Source: Desulfamplus sp. (lineage in GTDB: Bacteria; Desulfobacterota; Desulfobacteria; Desulfobacterales; Desulfobacteraceae). Taken from it: a DNA stretch of 44,426 nt. Below are positions 28,375 through 39,400 of the stretch, in pieces (the stretch's first letter is position 1; each line of letters begins with the position of its first letter). Where the stretch lies: contig JADFYT010000002.1 of the NCBI GenBank assembly GCA_015232935.1, positions 1 to 44,426 on the forward strand. Reading direction: 5' to 3'. Under the pieces are notes generated by a model, which saw nothing but the letters and a program-made list of their open reading frames with translations, made no database searches and had not been told where the DNA came from. The translations under genes were made by a program, and so were the position numbers.

Positions 28375-30915
28375 TCATTTTACCATAAAAGATACGCTCT
28401 CTTTGGAGTTTACGGTTCCCGCGACATCAATCAATTCTGCGGAAACCATGTGATATCCTCTCTGGATTTTCCATTCAAGGGCATGATTGGACTTGAATCT
28501 GCTTATCCTTGAGTTTTCTTGTTTTTCCTGTTCTGAAAGGCTGTGGTTTCTATTTTCCGGTTTTGACCTTTTAAACCCGTTTTTGTCAAGAACCTCCTGT
28601 CCGTTAACCATCCATTTTAAACGCATGTCAGGAGGTATTCCGGTCACCTTGAACTCCATATACTCAAGTTCATCAGGAATCCTTGGATCCATTGCGACTT
28701 CAAGCCCGTTAACAGGATTTATAAAATAAAACGCCGGCTTGTTTTTTATGTTTTTGAAATCTTTATGATTTCCACTTTTGTAAGTATCACAATTTTTTTT
28801 TGTATCTGAAACGCTATTGTGTTGTTCAGGATCCATACTCATGGATATGCTGCTTGTAGAGCCGTCCATATCACAGTAAGCATGCATATCGCAGGATTTG
28901 GATATATGTATTTTTGACGCTCTTTCCGAAACAAACCATTCTGTTTTTATTGCACATTGAGATTTTTCTGCGATGCAAGGCTTTTCTTTTATATGTTCAC
29001 AATGTCTTTCTTTTATATGTGCAAGACATATATCCTTTTGAGTCAGCCTTGGGCTCATATAAAGGGGCATGTGTTCATCAGTGCCTTTCATGCGGTTTAA
29101 CTCTGCAAACAGACTTCTAAGCACAATAGCAGGGCCTCGTGAGCCGGTAAGTTCAATTGTGGCAGAACCATCAAGATTACCCATCCAGACTCCGGCTGTA
29201 TATCGGCTGTTATATCCCATTGCCCAGGCATCCTTGTAGTCGCTTGATGTGCCGGTTTTAACAGCGGTCTGAACCGGAAAATTAAGAATATCCCCTTCTC
29301 CGAACTCAAGTTGTCTGGAGCCCGGATCAGAAAGGATATTCCCGATAATTGATGCCGCCTCTTCTGAAAAAACAGCGATGGAAGAATCGTAAAAATTTTC
29401 TCCTTTAAAATCACAAAAAGGGGTAAGGGGAATAAACCTGCCTGAGTTTGCAAGTACGCTGTATGCCTGTACCATGTCGTACAAAGAGACCTCTCCATTG
29501 CCAAGAGCAAGGCCATCTCCATAGAAATCAGGATGGCGGCCAAGGGTTGTAATGCCAAGCAGCTTGAGCTTTTCAAGATACTCTTCAACCCCTGTGAACC
29601 GTATTGTTTTTACTGCCGGAATGTTAAGAGAGTTGCCAAGAGCGTTTCTCAGGGTAACGTTTCCGTAATGGATGCGGCTGTAGTTGTGATATGTATGAAT
29701 TCCAGCCCCTACAGGCTCTTGCAGTGGAGAATCGTCAATAAGGATTGCCGCACTCCAACCCTTTTCCAGAGCAAGTGCGTATAAAAAAGGCTTCATGGCA
29801 GAACCTGGCTGACGTGGAGTATTGACCGAATCAATATATTGAGTGCCAGATCGGGTATTTTCGCTTTTGAATTGCATACCTTGATCATCAAAGGCAGAAC
29901 CTACCGCCCAGGCCAGTATCTCGCCTGTGCCATGCTCGGCAATCAGCACCGCTGCGTTAGCCACGTTATGGCTGTCAAGATTTTCAAGGGCTGTTGCCAG
30001 GATTTTCTGGACTTTGTTTTGAAGCATTTCGTCAAGAGAAGTTCTGATATCAGGCTTGGCCCTGTCACTAAAATGGGCTGCCTGAAGATTTTTGTAAACA
30101 TGGCGTACAAAGTGGGGGGCATCTACATAAAGATCGGGTCGTTTCAGATCAAAAGACAGCTCTTTTAGCTGAATCCACTGAGTCTCTGTCAAAAGCTTTG
30201 CTGATATTGCCCGTTGTGCAAGTCTTTCAAGCGGGCGGTTTATTTCATCAGGATTGTTATAAAGATCATATGCCGAAGGTGCCCTTACCAATGTGGCAAC
30301 AGCCAGAATCTCTTTGGGACTTAATGTCTCAAGGCTTCGATCAAAATAGAAGCGTGATGCCTGCACAACTCCGCGTCTGTTTGATGCGTACGGCACTTGA
30401 TTGAGGTAAAATTCCAGAATGTCTGATTTTGAGTTGCTCATCTCTAATTTGCAGGCTTCAAACCCCTCAATCCACCTTGACCAGATGGTTCTTTTTCTGG
30501 GATGTATCATTCGGATGACCTGTTCGGTTATAGTGCTTGCACCTCTGACTGCCCTGAATGCCATAATATTCTGCATAAGTGCGTGGATTCTTGCTGACCA
30601 GTCTATTCCATTGTGGTCATAAAAACGGCGATCTTCGGAAAGAATAAATATCTTTTGAATCAACTCGGGTATCTCGTGCAAAAGAACATGGTCGCTTTGA
30701 TTCCAGTGAGTTGCATAGGTGGTGTTGAGCGGGACTCCATTTCTGTCAATCAGCAGTGGCTGGGCAATGGTGTCAGCCATCATAACCTTATGGCTCAAGG
30801 ATGCGGGAAGAGGCAGCATATCGATATATGTTATGAAGCATAGGATGATAATCGATGTGCCAGTCAGCATCAATGCAATTATTGTAAGTTTATGTCTGCT
30901 CAATCGTGCTCGCAA
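28375..30915 (-). CDS. pbpC: Penicillin-binding protein 1C-like transglycosylase/transpeptidase
   Basis: 'LSEDRRFYDHNGIDWSARIHALMQN...RGASTITEQVIRMI', 'EFYLNQVPYASNRRGVVQASRFYFD', 'RQPGSAMKPFLYALALEKGW', 'VKTGTSSDYKDAWAMGYNSRYTAGVWMGNLDG'; C-terminal PBP1C-like 'NPVNGLEVAMDPRIP' domain. Confidence 0.92.
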   Translation of the reverse strand: MRARLSRHKLTIIALMLTGTSIIILCFITYIDMLPLPASLSHKVMMADTIAQPLLIDRNGVPLNTTYATHWNQSDHVLLHEIPELIQKIFILSEDRRFYDHNGIDWSARIHALMQNIMAFRAVRGASTITEQVIRMIHPRKRTIWSRWIEGFEACKLEMSNSKSDILEFYLNQVPYASNRRGVVQASRFYFDRSLETLSPKEILAVATLVRAPSAYDLYNNPDEINRPLERLAQRAISAKLLTETQWIQLKELSFDLKRPDLYVDAPHFVRHVYKNLQAAHFSDRAKPDIRTSLDEMLQNKVQKILATALENLDSHNVANAAVLIAEHGTGEILAWAVGSAFDDQGMQFKSENTRSGTQYIDSVNTPRQPGSAMKPFLYALALEKGWSAAILIDDSPLQEPVGAGIHTYHNYSRIHYGNVTLRNALGNSLNIPAVKTIRFTGVEEYLEKLKLLGITTLGRHPDFYGDGLALGNGEVSLYDMVQAYSVLANSGRFIPLTPFCDFKGENFYDSSIAVFSEEAASIIGNILSDPGSRQLEFGEGDILNFPVQTAVKTGTSSDYKDAWAMGYNSRYTAGVWMGNLDGSATIELTGSRGPAIVLRSLFAELNRMKGTDEHMPLYMSPRLTQKDICLAHIKERHCEHIKEKPCIAEKSQCAIKTEWFVSERASKIHISKSCDMHAYCDMDGSTSSISMSMDPEQHNSVSDTKKNCDTYKSGNHKDFKNIKNKPAFYFINPVNGLEVAMDPRIPDELEYMEFKVTGIPPDMRLKWMVNGQEVLDKNGFKRSKPENRNHSLSEQEKQENSRISRFKSNHALEWKIQRGYHMVSAELIDVAGTVNSKESVSFMVK

Positions 30916-31053
30916 TTTACCGTAAAAATGTCTATTATTTTTATAATCTCAATAGAGTTGACTAAAGAAGCAAAACAGGTTCATAATATCCAAACAAACT
31001 AAATAATGAAAGATATGTAAATAAAAAATAGCAAAGGGCATGGAACACTCAAT

Positions 31054-32406
31054 ATGACAGAGTCAGAACAGCGAAAATATTATATTGAAAACAAGAAATT
31101 AACCCTTCTTGTTAATAATCTTGCATCCAATATGCCTGGCACTGTTATAAACAGCCTTATTATATCTGCGGTACTTTGGAAAATTATTCCATCCAGCAAG
31201 GTTTTTGTGTGGGCTTGTGCCAATATTGTTTTCGTGATTATCCGTTATACAGGACTTGTGCTATACCGCAGAGGTGTCAGGTCTGAGGATATCACTTTCT
31301 GGAAACGGCTGCTTTTTTTCTCGTTTCTGGTCTCAGGCCTTCTTTTTGGTTCTTGTGCCATATTTCTTGTTGATCCCGCAAGGCCTGAATATACTGTATT
31401 TTTATATTTTGTACTGGGTGGCATGGTTGCGGGAAGCCTTGGATCATACCACAACCATCTTCCTGTTTTTTTTGTATATTCCAGTACTGTATTTCTTGTC
31501 CCGACTATAGCTATCTACAGCTTGAACACCACTATAACCACCAATATATCAATCCTGGGAATTGTTTTTTACCTGCTGTCGTCTGTTAATGCCAGAAAAA
31601 TGAACACTGACCTGAGTGAATCTTTGGCACTTCGCTATGATAACAACCTGCTTATAAAAAATCTTCATCTGGAAAAAAAGAACACAGAGCTTCTCAATGC
31701 CCAGTTGATGGAAAAAAATCATGAGCTCAAATCTCTGACACGAATTGATCCTTTGACAGGTCTTAAAAACAGGCGCTACCTGTTTGAGGAATTCACCCCG
31801 CAGAATACCAGAATCATGGAGAAAAAATGGCTTGAAATTCAGGGTAAAAACAAGCGGTCACCATCAGATCAGTATGGATATGGTATTTTTATGCTTGATA
31901 TTGACAAGTTCAAGCTGGTTAACGATAACTTTGGCCATGATTCGGGCGATATGGTTTTAAAGCAGTTCAGCTCAAGGCTTACTGAAAAAGTCAGAAATGA
32001 TGATGTGGTTGCAAGGGTAGGGGGCGAAGAGTTTATTATTGTTCTTACAGATACTGATGAGATGTATCTGGCTCAATTTGCTGAAATAGTAAGAAGCCAC
32101 ATTGAGTCTTCCACGTTCAATATAACTCAGGGAAGATCTATAAATATAGCTACATCCATAGGATTTGTTTTCTACCCGTTTTTTCATCATTTTCCAATGA
32201 GGATGAGTTTTGAGCAGATGATCTCTCTTGCTGACAAAGGGCTTTATCATGCTAAACAGAACGGAAGGAATATCAGCGTAAGGGTACGCTGCACAGAGCA
32301 TGAGAGCAATGATGCCGGAATTGTTGATAAAATAGCTTCAAATACAGCCAATGCCATTGAAAACGGGTTGATTTACTTCGAGATGTGCTCTGCCAGGCCT
32401 TCATGA
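31054..32406 (+). CDS. Membrane-bound GGDEF-domain diguanylate cyclase
   Basis: N-terminal TM helices; 'DPLTGLKNRRYLFEEF', 'GIFMLDIDKFKLVNDNFGHDSGDMVLKQFSS', 'ARVGGEEFIIVL', 'ADKGLYHAKQNGRN'. Confidence 0.92.
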   Translation: MTESEQRKYYIENKKLTLLVNNLASNMPGTVINSLIISAVLWKIIPSSKVFVWACANIVFVIIRYTGLVLYRRGVRSEDITFWKRLLFFSFLVSGLLFGSCAIFLVDPARPEYTVFLYFVLGGMVAGSLGSYHNHLPVFFVYSSTVFLVPTIAIYSLNTTITTNISILGIVFYLLSSVNARKMNTDLSESLALRYDNNLLIKNLHLEKKNTELLNAQLMEKNHELKSLTRIDPLTGLKNRRYLFEEFTPQNTRIMEKKWLEIQGKNKRSPSDQYGYGIFMLDIDKFKLVNDNFGHDSGDMVLKQFSSRLTEKVRNDDVVARVGGEEFIIVLTDTDEMYLAQFAEIVRSHIESSTFNITQGRSINIATSIGFVFYPFFHHFPMRMSFEQMISLADKGLYHAKQNGRNISVRVRCTEHESNDAGIVDKIASNTANAIENGLIYFEMCSARPS

Positions 32407-32492
32407 AAAAAACAAAATGTAAGATATTTATGACAAGAGATGAAGGATACCTACATTTCAACATATTGGTCTTGTTGAGGATTTAATATATT

Positions 32493-33341
32493 ATGAGTTC
32501 TTTTGAGGAAAACAGCAAAAAATCTGCCATTGAGTGGCATGAAAGATATTCAGAGAAAAACATCAATATAACCTTTTTGGGTTCAGAAGAGCATTTTGCA
32601 CATGTCATTGATCCTGTTCACGATCTTCTTGCACAACATCAATCTGTACTATCTGAAGCGATCCGTGGTGCCCTTTCCACTCTTGAAGTACCTGTTGAAC
32701 TCAAGCTCTATGTTGCAGGGCAGTGTCCCCATTGCCCTGGTGTGATACGTGCCCTTGTTCCTCTTGCGGCAGAGTTTGAAAAAATCCACTTGACCATAAT
32801 TGATGGAACCATGCACGCAGATCTCGCATCCTCGGACAGCATAATGTCAGTGCCATCTGTTGTCCTGGACAACGGCTTTAGATGGACAGGTTCTGTTAAT
32901 CCCGAAGAGATTGCAGATATTATCGCCAACCGTGATCTGTCAAATTTGAGCACATCTTCACTCAAAACGATACTTGAAGAGGGAAAAGCCCGGTGGATCG
33001 CCCGTCAGATGCTGGATTGCAAAACCATGTTCCCGGGATTTACAGCCCTCATTACCCATGAAACCTGGTCGGTTCGGCTGGGTGCAATGGTTGTTCTGGA
33101 GAGTATTGCGGAACAATCTCCTGAACTTGCCTTGACCATTGCCCCTGAACTTCTTGGCCGGTTTAGCGATATCGCTGATACTCCAACTCAAGGAGATATC
33201 CTGTACGCACTGGGGGAGATTGGCGATGAGTCTGTAAAAAAGCAGATAACCGGATTGATGAACCGTATAAGCCATCCTGAAGTTATGGAGGCGGCAAAGG
33301 CGGCTGTAGAGTCCATTGAATCAAGATCGGCAATCTCGTAA
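32493..33341 (+). CDS. Thioredoxin/glutaredoxin-like domain (CPHCPG) fused to HEAT-like repeats
   Basis: 'VELKLYVAGQCPHCPGVIRALVPLAAEFEKIHLTIIDG...SVPSVVLDNGFRWTG', then 'WSVRLGAMVVLESIAEQSPELA...GDILYALGEIGDESVKKQI...EVMEAAKAAVESI'. Confidence 0.8.
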   Translation: MSSFEENSKKSAIEWHERYSEKNINITFLGSEEHFAHVIDPVHDLLAQHQSVLSEAIRGALSTLEVPVELKLYVAGQCPHCPGVIRALVPLAAEFEKIHLTIIDGTMHADLASSDSIMSVPSVVLDNGFRWTGSVNPEEIADIIANRDLSNLSTSSLKTILEEGKARWIARQMLDCKTMFPGFTALITHETWSVRLGAMVVLESIAEQSPELALTIAPELLGRFSDIADTPTQGDILYALGEIGDESVKKQITGLMNRISHPEVMEAAKAAVESIESRSAIS

Positions 33342-33357
33342 AAGTCATCTCCCCTGT

Positions 33358-34167
33358 TTATCCCAGAGCAACATCCAGAGTCATCATGACCGCAAAGCCT
33401 ATCATGGCACCTATTGTTGCAGCATCACTGTGTTTGTCTGACTTGCCTTCCGGAATAAGCTCTTCTACCACAACATAGATCATGGCTCCGGCAGCAAAGG
33501 CAAGTGCGTATGGCAAAATAGGACGCATGGTCAGTACCGCGTAGGCACCAACAACACCCGCAACAGGTTCAACAATACCGGACATCTGACCATACCAGAA
33601 TGCCTTCATTTTGGAGAACCCCTCTCTTCTTAAGGGGACAGATACAGCCGCTCCTTCGGGAAAATTCTGTATCCCGATGCCTATAGCCAGTGCAATGGCA
33701 CCTGCCAGTGAGGCAGACGGAAATCCTGATGCAGCCGCACCAAAGGCAACTCCCACTGCCAGACCTTCGGGGATGTTGTGCAGTGTAATTGCAAGTACCA
33801 GCAGTACACTTCTCTGCCAGCTTGTTTTTACACCTTCGGCATCAGAGGTTTTCATACCGGAATGAAGATGAGGAAGGGTTTTATCAATCACCCATAAAAA
33901 CAGCCCTCCAGAAAGAAAACCAATCAGGGGTGGAACCCAGGGGATCATTCCGATCTCTTCTGCCATAGATATTGATGGTGATAGCAGAGACCAGAAACTT
34001 GCGGCGATCATTACGCCCGAGGCAAACCCGAGCATACCGTTAAAGATCTCTTTTTTGATTGTAGTAAAAAAGAAAACTACAGAGGCTCCCAATGCGGTTA
34101 CACCCCATGTAAAACATGTGCCTAAAAGTGCCTGTACAACCGGATCAATTCCTTTGAACCATTCCAT
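33358..34167 (-). CDS. ZIP family divalent metal transporter
   Basis: '[20 protein letters not shown]', '[21 protein letters not shown]', '[23 protein letters not shown]', '[17 protein letters not shown]'. Confidence 0.93.
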   Translation of the reverse strand: MEWFKGIDPVVQALLGTCFTWGVTALGASVVFFFTTIKKEIFNGMLGFASGVMIAASFWSLLSPSISMAEEIGMIPWVPPLIGFLSGGLFLWVIDKTLPHLHSGMKTSDAEGVKTSWQRSVLLVLAITLHNIPEGLAVGVAFGAAASGFPSASLAGAIALAIGIGIQNFPEGAAVSVPLRREGFSKMKAFWYGQMSGIVEPVAGVVGAYAVLTMRPILPYALAFAAGAMIYVVVEELIPEGKSDKHSDAATIGAMIGFAVMMTLDVALG

Positions 34168-34200
34168 TTTTTTTACATCCCTTCCTTAACTGTATTTTTG

Positions 34201-34614
34201 TTAAAAATCATTTTTGTTTTTATGCAAACGTACCGCAAAAACCCGGCTGCGGAGAGATTCGTTGCAGCCTCCCCAGAACTCAAGTCCGTGGCGGAAGTCA
34301 AACCCCCATGCTGTCTTGCGGTTATCTGGATATTGATGATCCCTTTTCTCTCCAGACCACACCCACAGCCAGGATGAGGATGACGGTTTTATTTTACAAT
34401 TACTTGGTACTGACTTGTCATACAGATCTTTCAGTTCACAAAGCATCGGCATCCTCCAGCCCCCTTCGTCCAGTCCCAGTTTTTTTACCCATTCGCTTGC
34501 CTCATACCAGTTGATATCCTGATCAGGGCCAAGGTGCCATTCCAGTTCTGAATGATTTGGATCCTGAATGATGTCAGGTGTATTTTTTACCCTTGATTTC
34601 ATTTTTCTAACCAT
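34201..34614 (-). CDS. DUF1566/Lcl-domain-like small protein
   Basis: 'DINWYEASEWVKKLGLDEGGWRMPMLCELKDLYD...WLWVWSGEKRD...AWGFDFRHG...RSRVFAVR' pattern. Confidence 0.75.
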   Translation of the reverse strand: MVRKMKSRVKNTPDIIQDPNHSELEWHLGPDQDINWYEASEWVKKLGLDEGGWRMPMLCELKDLYDKSVPSNCKIKPSSSSWLWVWSGEKRDHQYPDNRKTAWGFDFRHGLEFWGGCNESLRSRVFAVRLHKNKNDF

Positions 34615-34650
34615 AGCTCATTGAATTTTCTCAAGTTGAAGATAGTGAAC

Positions 34651-36474
34651 TCAGACTTTGACTCTCATTTGGCGTGCCAGACTCCAGACCATAAAGGCAA
34701 TAAGGCCAACACCTGCAATCAGCACGCTCCACAGAAGCCACTTTTTCCAGGGAAGAGGCGGAGGTGGTCTCTTTAGTGCTGCCTCTCCACCAAGGATAAC
34801 TGGCTCTCCATGAGCCGCACCGGAAATCTCTTTTCTGTCGATTGCCTTTAAAATCATATCTGGTATGCCCTGATCTCCGCTATTTTTCAACTCTTTAGCA
34901 CTTCCATACGCAAGAGTATAAGGAGGATTGCCTCTGGCCAAGAATAAAATCTCATGTGGCCTGAATCCGAGCTTCAATACTGGCGGATACGCCGCTCTAT
35001 CCAGCCCCGCACCATCCTGACTTACTTTAATACGCCATAGTCTGTCAGAAGTGGCGGGAAAGGTAAATACTGGATTTGCAAGTTCGCTTCCCTCTTCTGG
35101 TACAGAGTCTCCTGAAAGAGCAGAGTCTCCTGAAAGAGCAGAGTCTCCTGAAAGAGCAGAATCTCCTGAAAGAGCAGAATCTCCTGAAAGTGTTCTTTTG
35201 TCTGAAAGTGTGGTTTTTCCTGTTTTCAAGGCATAAAAAACTCCCTCACACCTGTATTGCCATTTGCTGCCTTGATCCAGAGCAGATTCGACCGTTGCCC
35301 TGATAATGCTGTTGCTCTGGTTAAATTTAACCTGCACAGCATCTATCGGGAAAAAACCGCCAGAGTCAAAAAGGATCTCCATCCGGCTGTTCGGGCTGAA
35401 ATTGCCGTTGGAAATCTCTCGCCATTTTCTTTTTTCTCTCCTTGCAGACTCGGTTGATATAGCTGTAATTTTACTCAAAACCGCACCATTGGTTGAATCC
35501 TGTTCAGATGCAGGCCATGAGATACGAAGATATCTATACTTTCCTGGATATTTAATTGCCGCACCTCCTGATTCATAATTTTCAGGGTCATTATTTTTAT
35601 AGGGTTCTGTATCTTCAATGGCTATATGGTTTTTATAGATCAGGTTGCCCGCAAATTGAAGTTTTGCAAGGCTTTTTTTTGCTATGTAGTTCCAGTGTTC
35701 AAGATCATTACTTCCCTGGAGTCTGACATTGATCACAAAGTGGTCACTTCCTCCGCTCCATTCAAATTCAAGCGTATGCGGATACGGTTCTATCCTGCCC
35801 ACATCCATAAGGTATCCTGTGATATTCTGACTGGAGAATTTGTCAGGTTTTGCCTGGCCTTGCCCTGCATTATCTGTTTTTGCTGAGCCATTTTGCTCTC
35901 TTGATGAGTTGACCCGGATAATAGTTCCATCGTCATTTTGTATGACGCTCATGAAAAAATCACCTTCTTTTGTAGTCCTGTTTTCGTTGTAAAGAGGGAA
36001 AAAAGGCGGATCACTCTTTTTGTCAGGTCTCGCTGTCTGCTCATCAGTCATGGAATCATCAGGCAGAAGGCGATCAGGAGCAGTATGACCGGAACTTTCT
36101 TTATAAGCCGGGGTTTCTTTATAATAGGATATCTCTTTGCGGTTCAGAAAATGGGGCAATATCTCTGCATTTGAGTTGAAAATACGGATATCAGCCAGAT
36201 CCTGATGCACAACCTCCTTGTAAACGGCATCGGGAATCTCCATTTTATAGATAGCTCTGTTGCCTGTTACATCAAGATTTAAACCATATGCAAAATCTGT
36301 CGGAACAAGGGATTGGGCATTGGCATATGGCACTATGATAAAGGTTTCCGTAATTGCTATTGCAGCCATAATCGTCAGCATGATTTGAAGTATTGAAGCC
36401 GCTCTGGAAAATCTTGTGGTTCCGGAAAATCTCGTGGCTCTGGAGAAGCTCATGGTTTTGAACAACGACATCAT
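34651..36474 (-). CDS. DUF3999 family protein
   Basis: N-terminal signal; 'LVPTDFAYGLNLDVTGNRAIYKMEIPDAVYKEVVHQDLADIRIFNSNAEILPHFL', C-terminal TM; partner of the DUF2339 gene immediately upstream. Confidence 0.8.
   Translation of the reverse strand: MMSLFKTMSFSRATRFSGTTRFSRAASILQIMLTIMAAIAITETFIIVPYANAQSLVPTDFAYGLNLDVTGNRAIYKMEIPDAVYKEVVHQDLADIRIFNSNAEILPHFLNRKEISYYKETPAYKESSGHTAPDRLLPDDSMTDEQTARPDKKSDPPFFPLYNENRTTKEGDFFMSVIQNDDGTIIRVNSSREQNGSAKTDNAGQGQAKPDKFSSQNITGYLMDVGRIEPYPHTLEFEWSGGSDHFVINVRLQGSNDLEHWNYIAKKSLAKLQFAGNLIYKNHIAIEDTEPYKNNDPENYESGGAAIKYPGKYRYLRISWPASEQDSTNGAVLSKITAISTESARREKRKWREISNGNFSPNSRMEILFDSGGFFPIDAVQVKFNQSNSIIRATVESALDQGSKWQYRCEGVFYALKTGKTTLSDKRTLSGDSALSGDSALSGDSALSGDSALSGDSVPEEGSELANPVFTFPATSDRLWRIKVSQDGAGLDRAAYPPVLKLGFRPHEILFLARGNPPYTLAYGSAKELKNSGDQGIPDMILKAIDRKEISGAAHGEPVILGGEAALKRPPPPLPWKKWLLWSVLIAGVGLIAFMVWSLARQMRVKV
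35103..35192. repeat. Five 18-bp tandem repeats inside the DUF3999 gene
   Basis: CAGAGTCTCCTGAAAGAG x3, CAGAATCTCCTGAAAGAG, CAGAATCTCCTGAAAGTG; encodes the minus-strand peptide repeat (LSGDSA)n. Confidence 0.95.
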
Positions 36475-39400
36475 TTTGATCCTTTCTGATCATCAGGCGG
36501 AAGGGGAGAGATGTAGCCAATAAGCAGCATCAGGCCACCTACTGCAAGAAACGAAATAATCCTTGCAACGGTTCTGATGCCTGAAAGATCAACAGTAAAG
36601 AGTTTCAATACAAGCAGTCCAAGCAGGAAAGCTCCGCAAAACCACATCTTTCTTCTGCCGGTTCTTGTGGCAAAGGCAGTTATAAAAAGAGCCATCACAC
36701 CCCAGAGAATTGATATGGCAGCCTGAAAAATAACAGAATCGGCAAGATCACGCAGGTCAAAAGGAATATCAAAGTAAAAATGGACAATGCGACCCGTAAC
36801 AAAGTTAAGCCAGATAAAAGCAAGCGTCAGGATGATAACCTTTTTGCTTATTATTCGCCTGACTTCATCTTTCTTCTCTTTTTCTTTGTTTTCAGAATAT
36901 GAGGTTCTACTCCATGGTGCTGAGGATTCTCTCGATGGATCAGGGGATTCTTTTAATGGATCTTTGGATTTAGCACCGCTATCGGTGTAAGGCAGACCAA
37001 TCGTCCAGCCAGCAAGAACTGTCAGAGCAAATATCTGGGAGAGTTCAAGCGGGTTTGCGACAGGAATGTATGGCACAAATACAGGATCACCATGATAAAA
37101 ATTACTCCACAGAATCCACAATATCAAAAAAAATGCCGGAATGGTGATGCCTTTCCCGAAATAGTATCCCGCGTGTTTTCCAACCGGCCATTTTAAAAGA
37201 GATCCTTTGCGAACAAGAAACAGGATAAAAAGAGCCGGTATAACTCCCCAGCAGATTTTTGACCATATAATCAGGTGGGAATATGGAATAGTCGGGTGGC
37301 CAGATGGATTTACGAACTGTCTGACAGCCCATGCTGCCTCATGCGAAAGGATAAATATCAGAAGCCACATGGTCACAAGATGAGACCAGGCAATCAGCTT
37401 GAGTTTCAGAGAAATAAATCCGGTTTTAAGATAGGCAAATTTTTTGCTGTTGTTTTTATTCTTTCTGCTGTTGTTTTCATTTTTTTCGATATTTTTTTCA
37501 TTCAGATATTTGTCAAACTGCCACAAAAGGCCATACTGAACCGCAAAAGATACCACCCAGCTCACCGCTCCCCATTTGGCAAAAAGATGGGAGCTGCCGT
37601 AAAGGTCAAAGAGTCCCAGTGCAAGTATGCATATCATCACGGGCAAAAAGAGCGTCATTGCACCCAGAAGGTTCTTCCACTTCAATCTGACGGAAATGAC
37701 GGATAGAATCTGGCAGCTTACGGCACAGTAAAGAAGAAATGCGAGATATTTATGCAAAGAGTAATATTTATCCAAGGCTGTAAAGTGGTGGTCAATTTCA
37801 TTTGCCCCGCCTCCAAACCACCAGGCAACTCCCCACACAAGAAGTGGAATGTGAAAATAGCACTCCCAGCTTCTGAGTCTTGTCTCTATGTATGACTTTC
37901 CCACGATCTCGGTAGATTGAGAACAATTATGACCGGTCTTGGACACGTTAGAAGAAGCAGTATTGTTCCTGGCAGAGATGTAGGAATGGATATAGTAAGA
38001 TGAAAAAAGGCCGGCAATGCTTATAAATATAGCTCCTATATATATCTGGTTGAAAAAGATCATACCCGATGAATGCATTGTATGGGAAACGGCACCTGAA
38101 TAATATTGATGCACAGAATTGTAATGGGAAAAAAGATTGCTCAAAGAGTGCGACAGATAAAAGGGATGGTTGTGGCCGGCAGAGATAAACGCGACACCCG
38201 CACCCAACTGGAGAAGTATGCCAAAAAGTCTGGCGAGCAGGCGATTCTGGCGTGTTCCTACCCAGATCATCGCAGCACCCTCAAGTGCCCAGACACTTGA
38301 TGTCCATCTGCCATCCAGTGCAAGCGGAATGGCAAGGCTTCCAAAAACAACGCCCATTGCAAGAAATGCCTCGGTGAGCATTCGCATCCCATCCACAAGG
38401 CGGTTCCACAAGAGTGTGGCCACAATGATGTAAAATAATCCCAGACCCAGTGCACTTATTGCAAGTCCATACTCCATATGTCGTACCATAGTGCTTTGCA
38501 GCCCAAAGGCAACTACAGGAAGGCCAAAGACTATAGTTCCGTCAATAAATCCTTTGAGTTTAGGGGGTTGTTGATGTGCAAAAAGAAAAGAGATGGTGAC
38601 ATAAAAGAGAAAAAAGAGGATCAGGAACGGTTCTGTCGTTGAAAAAAATTCAGGTTTATAATATTTGCCGCCCCAAAGTGAACATATGACAAAGGTAAAC
38701 GCAAATCCGACAAGGTTTAGTTCTCTCCACGCCTTGAACCACGCAATCCCAAGAATTCCACAGTTGAGAATGGCATAATAGGAAAACAGCGTCACATGGC
38801 TGCCTCTGCCGGTGGACATAAGCACTGGAGCGATAAATCCGCCTATAATTCCTGATACTGCAAGGGATCTGGCATCTTGCATGACAGCCAGAGCAGCGGA
38901 AAAAGCCACTATCACTATCATAATTACAAGAGAGAAGGCAGTCGGCAGAAGGTGATACAGCTTTGATGCTGCAAAGATAGTAAGATAGAGTATCCCGATA
39001 CCGCCACCCTGGAGCACGAGCCCATAGTTTCTGGATACCTTGTTCTTCATTGACCAGCCAGTTACAAGCATGGCAAGTCCACCTGCCGCAACAGCTATCA
39101 ATCTGAGCTCAACAGGAAACATATTGTGCTGGGCAGCGTACTTGAGCAGGAAAGCGACGCCAAAAAAAACAACTATTATACCTGTTTTAAGGACCACGTT
39201 TCCGGTTGTGAAAAAGGCTTTTATATAGTCAGTAATGGTTTTGAGATGACTGGAAGTGACTTTGTCATCATTGGAAGTCGTTTCGAGATGGCTGGAGCTG
39301 GTCTGATCTTTTTTCTGGTATTTTGCATCTGTTATATTTTCACTCCTGCCATGGCTTTCATTTTGTTGTGGTTCAGAAGAACTCTTTTCCTGATCCAAAA

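Noticed and set aside
35051-35303. Plus-strand ORFs over the 18-bp array (e.g. repeated SPERAE)
   Set aside because: They arise from translating the DUF3999 repeats on the wrong strand.
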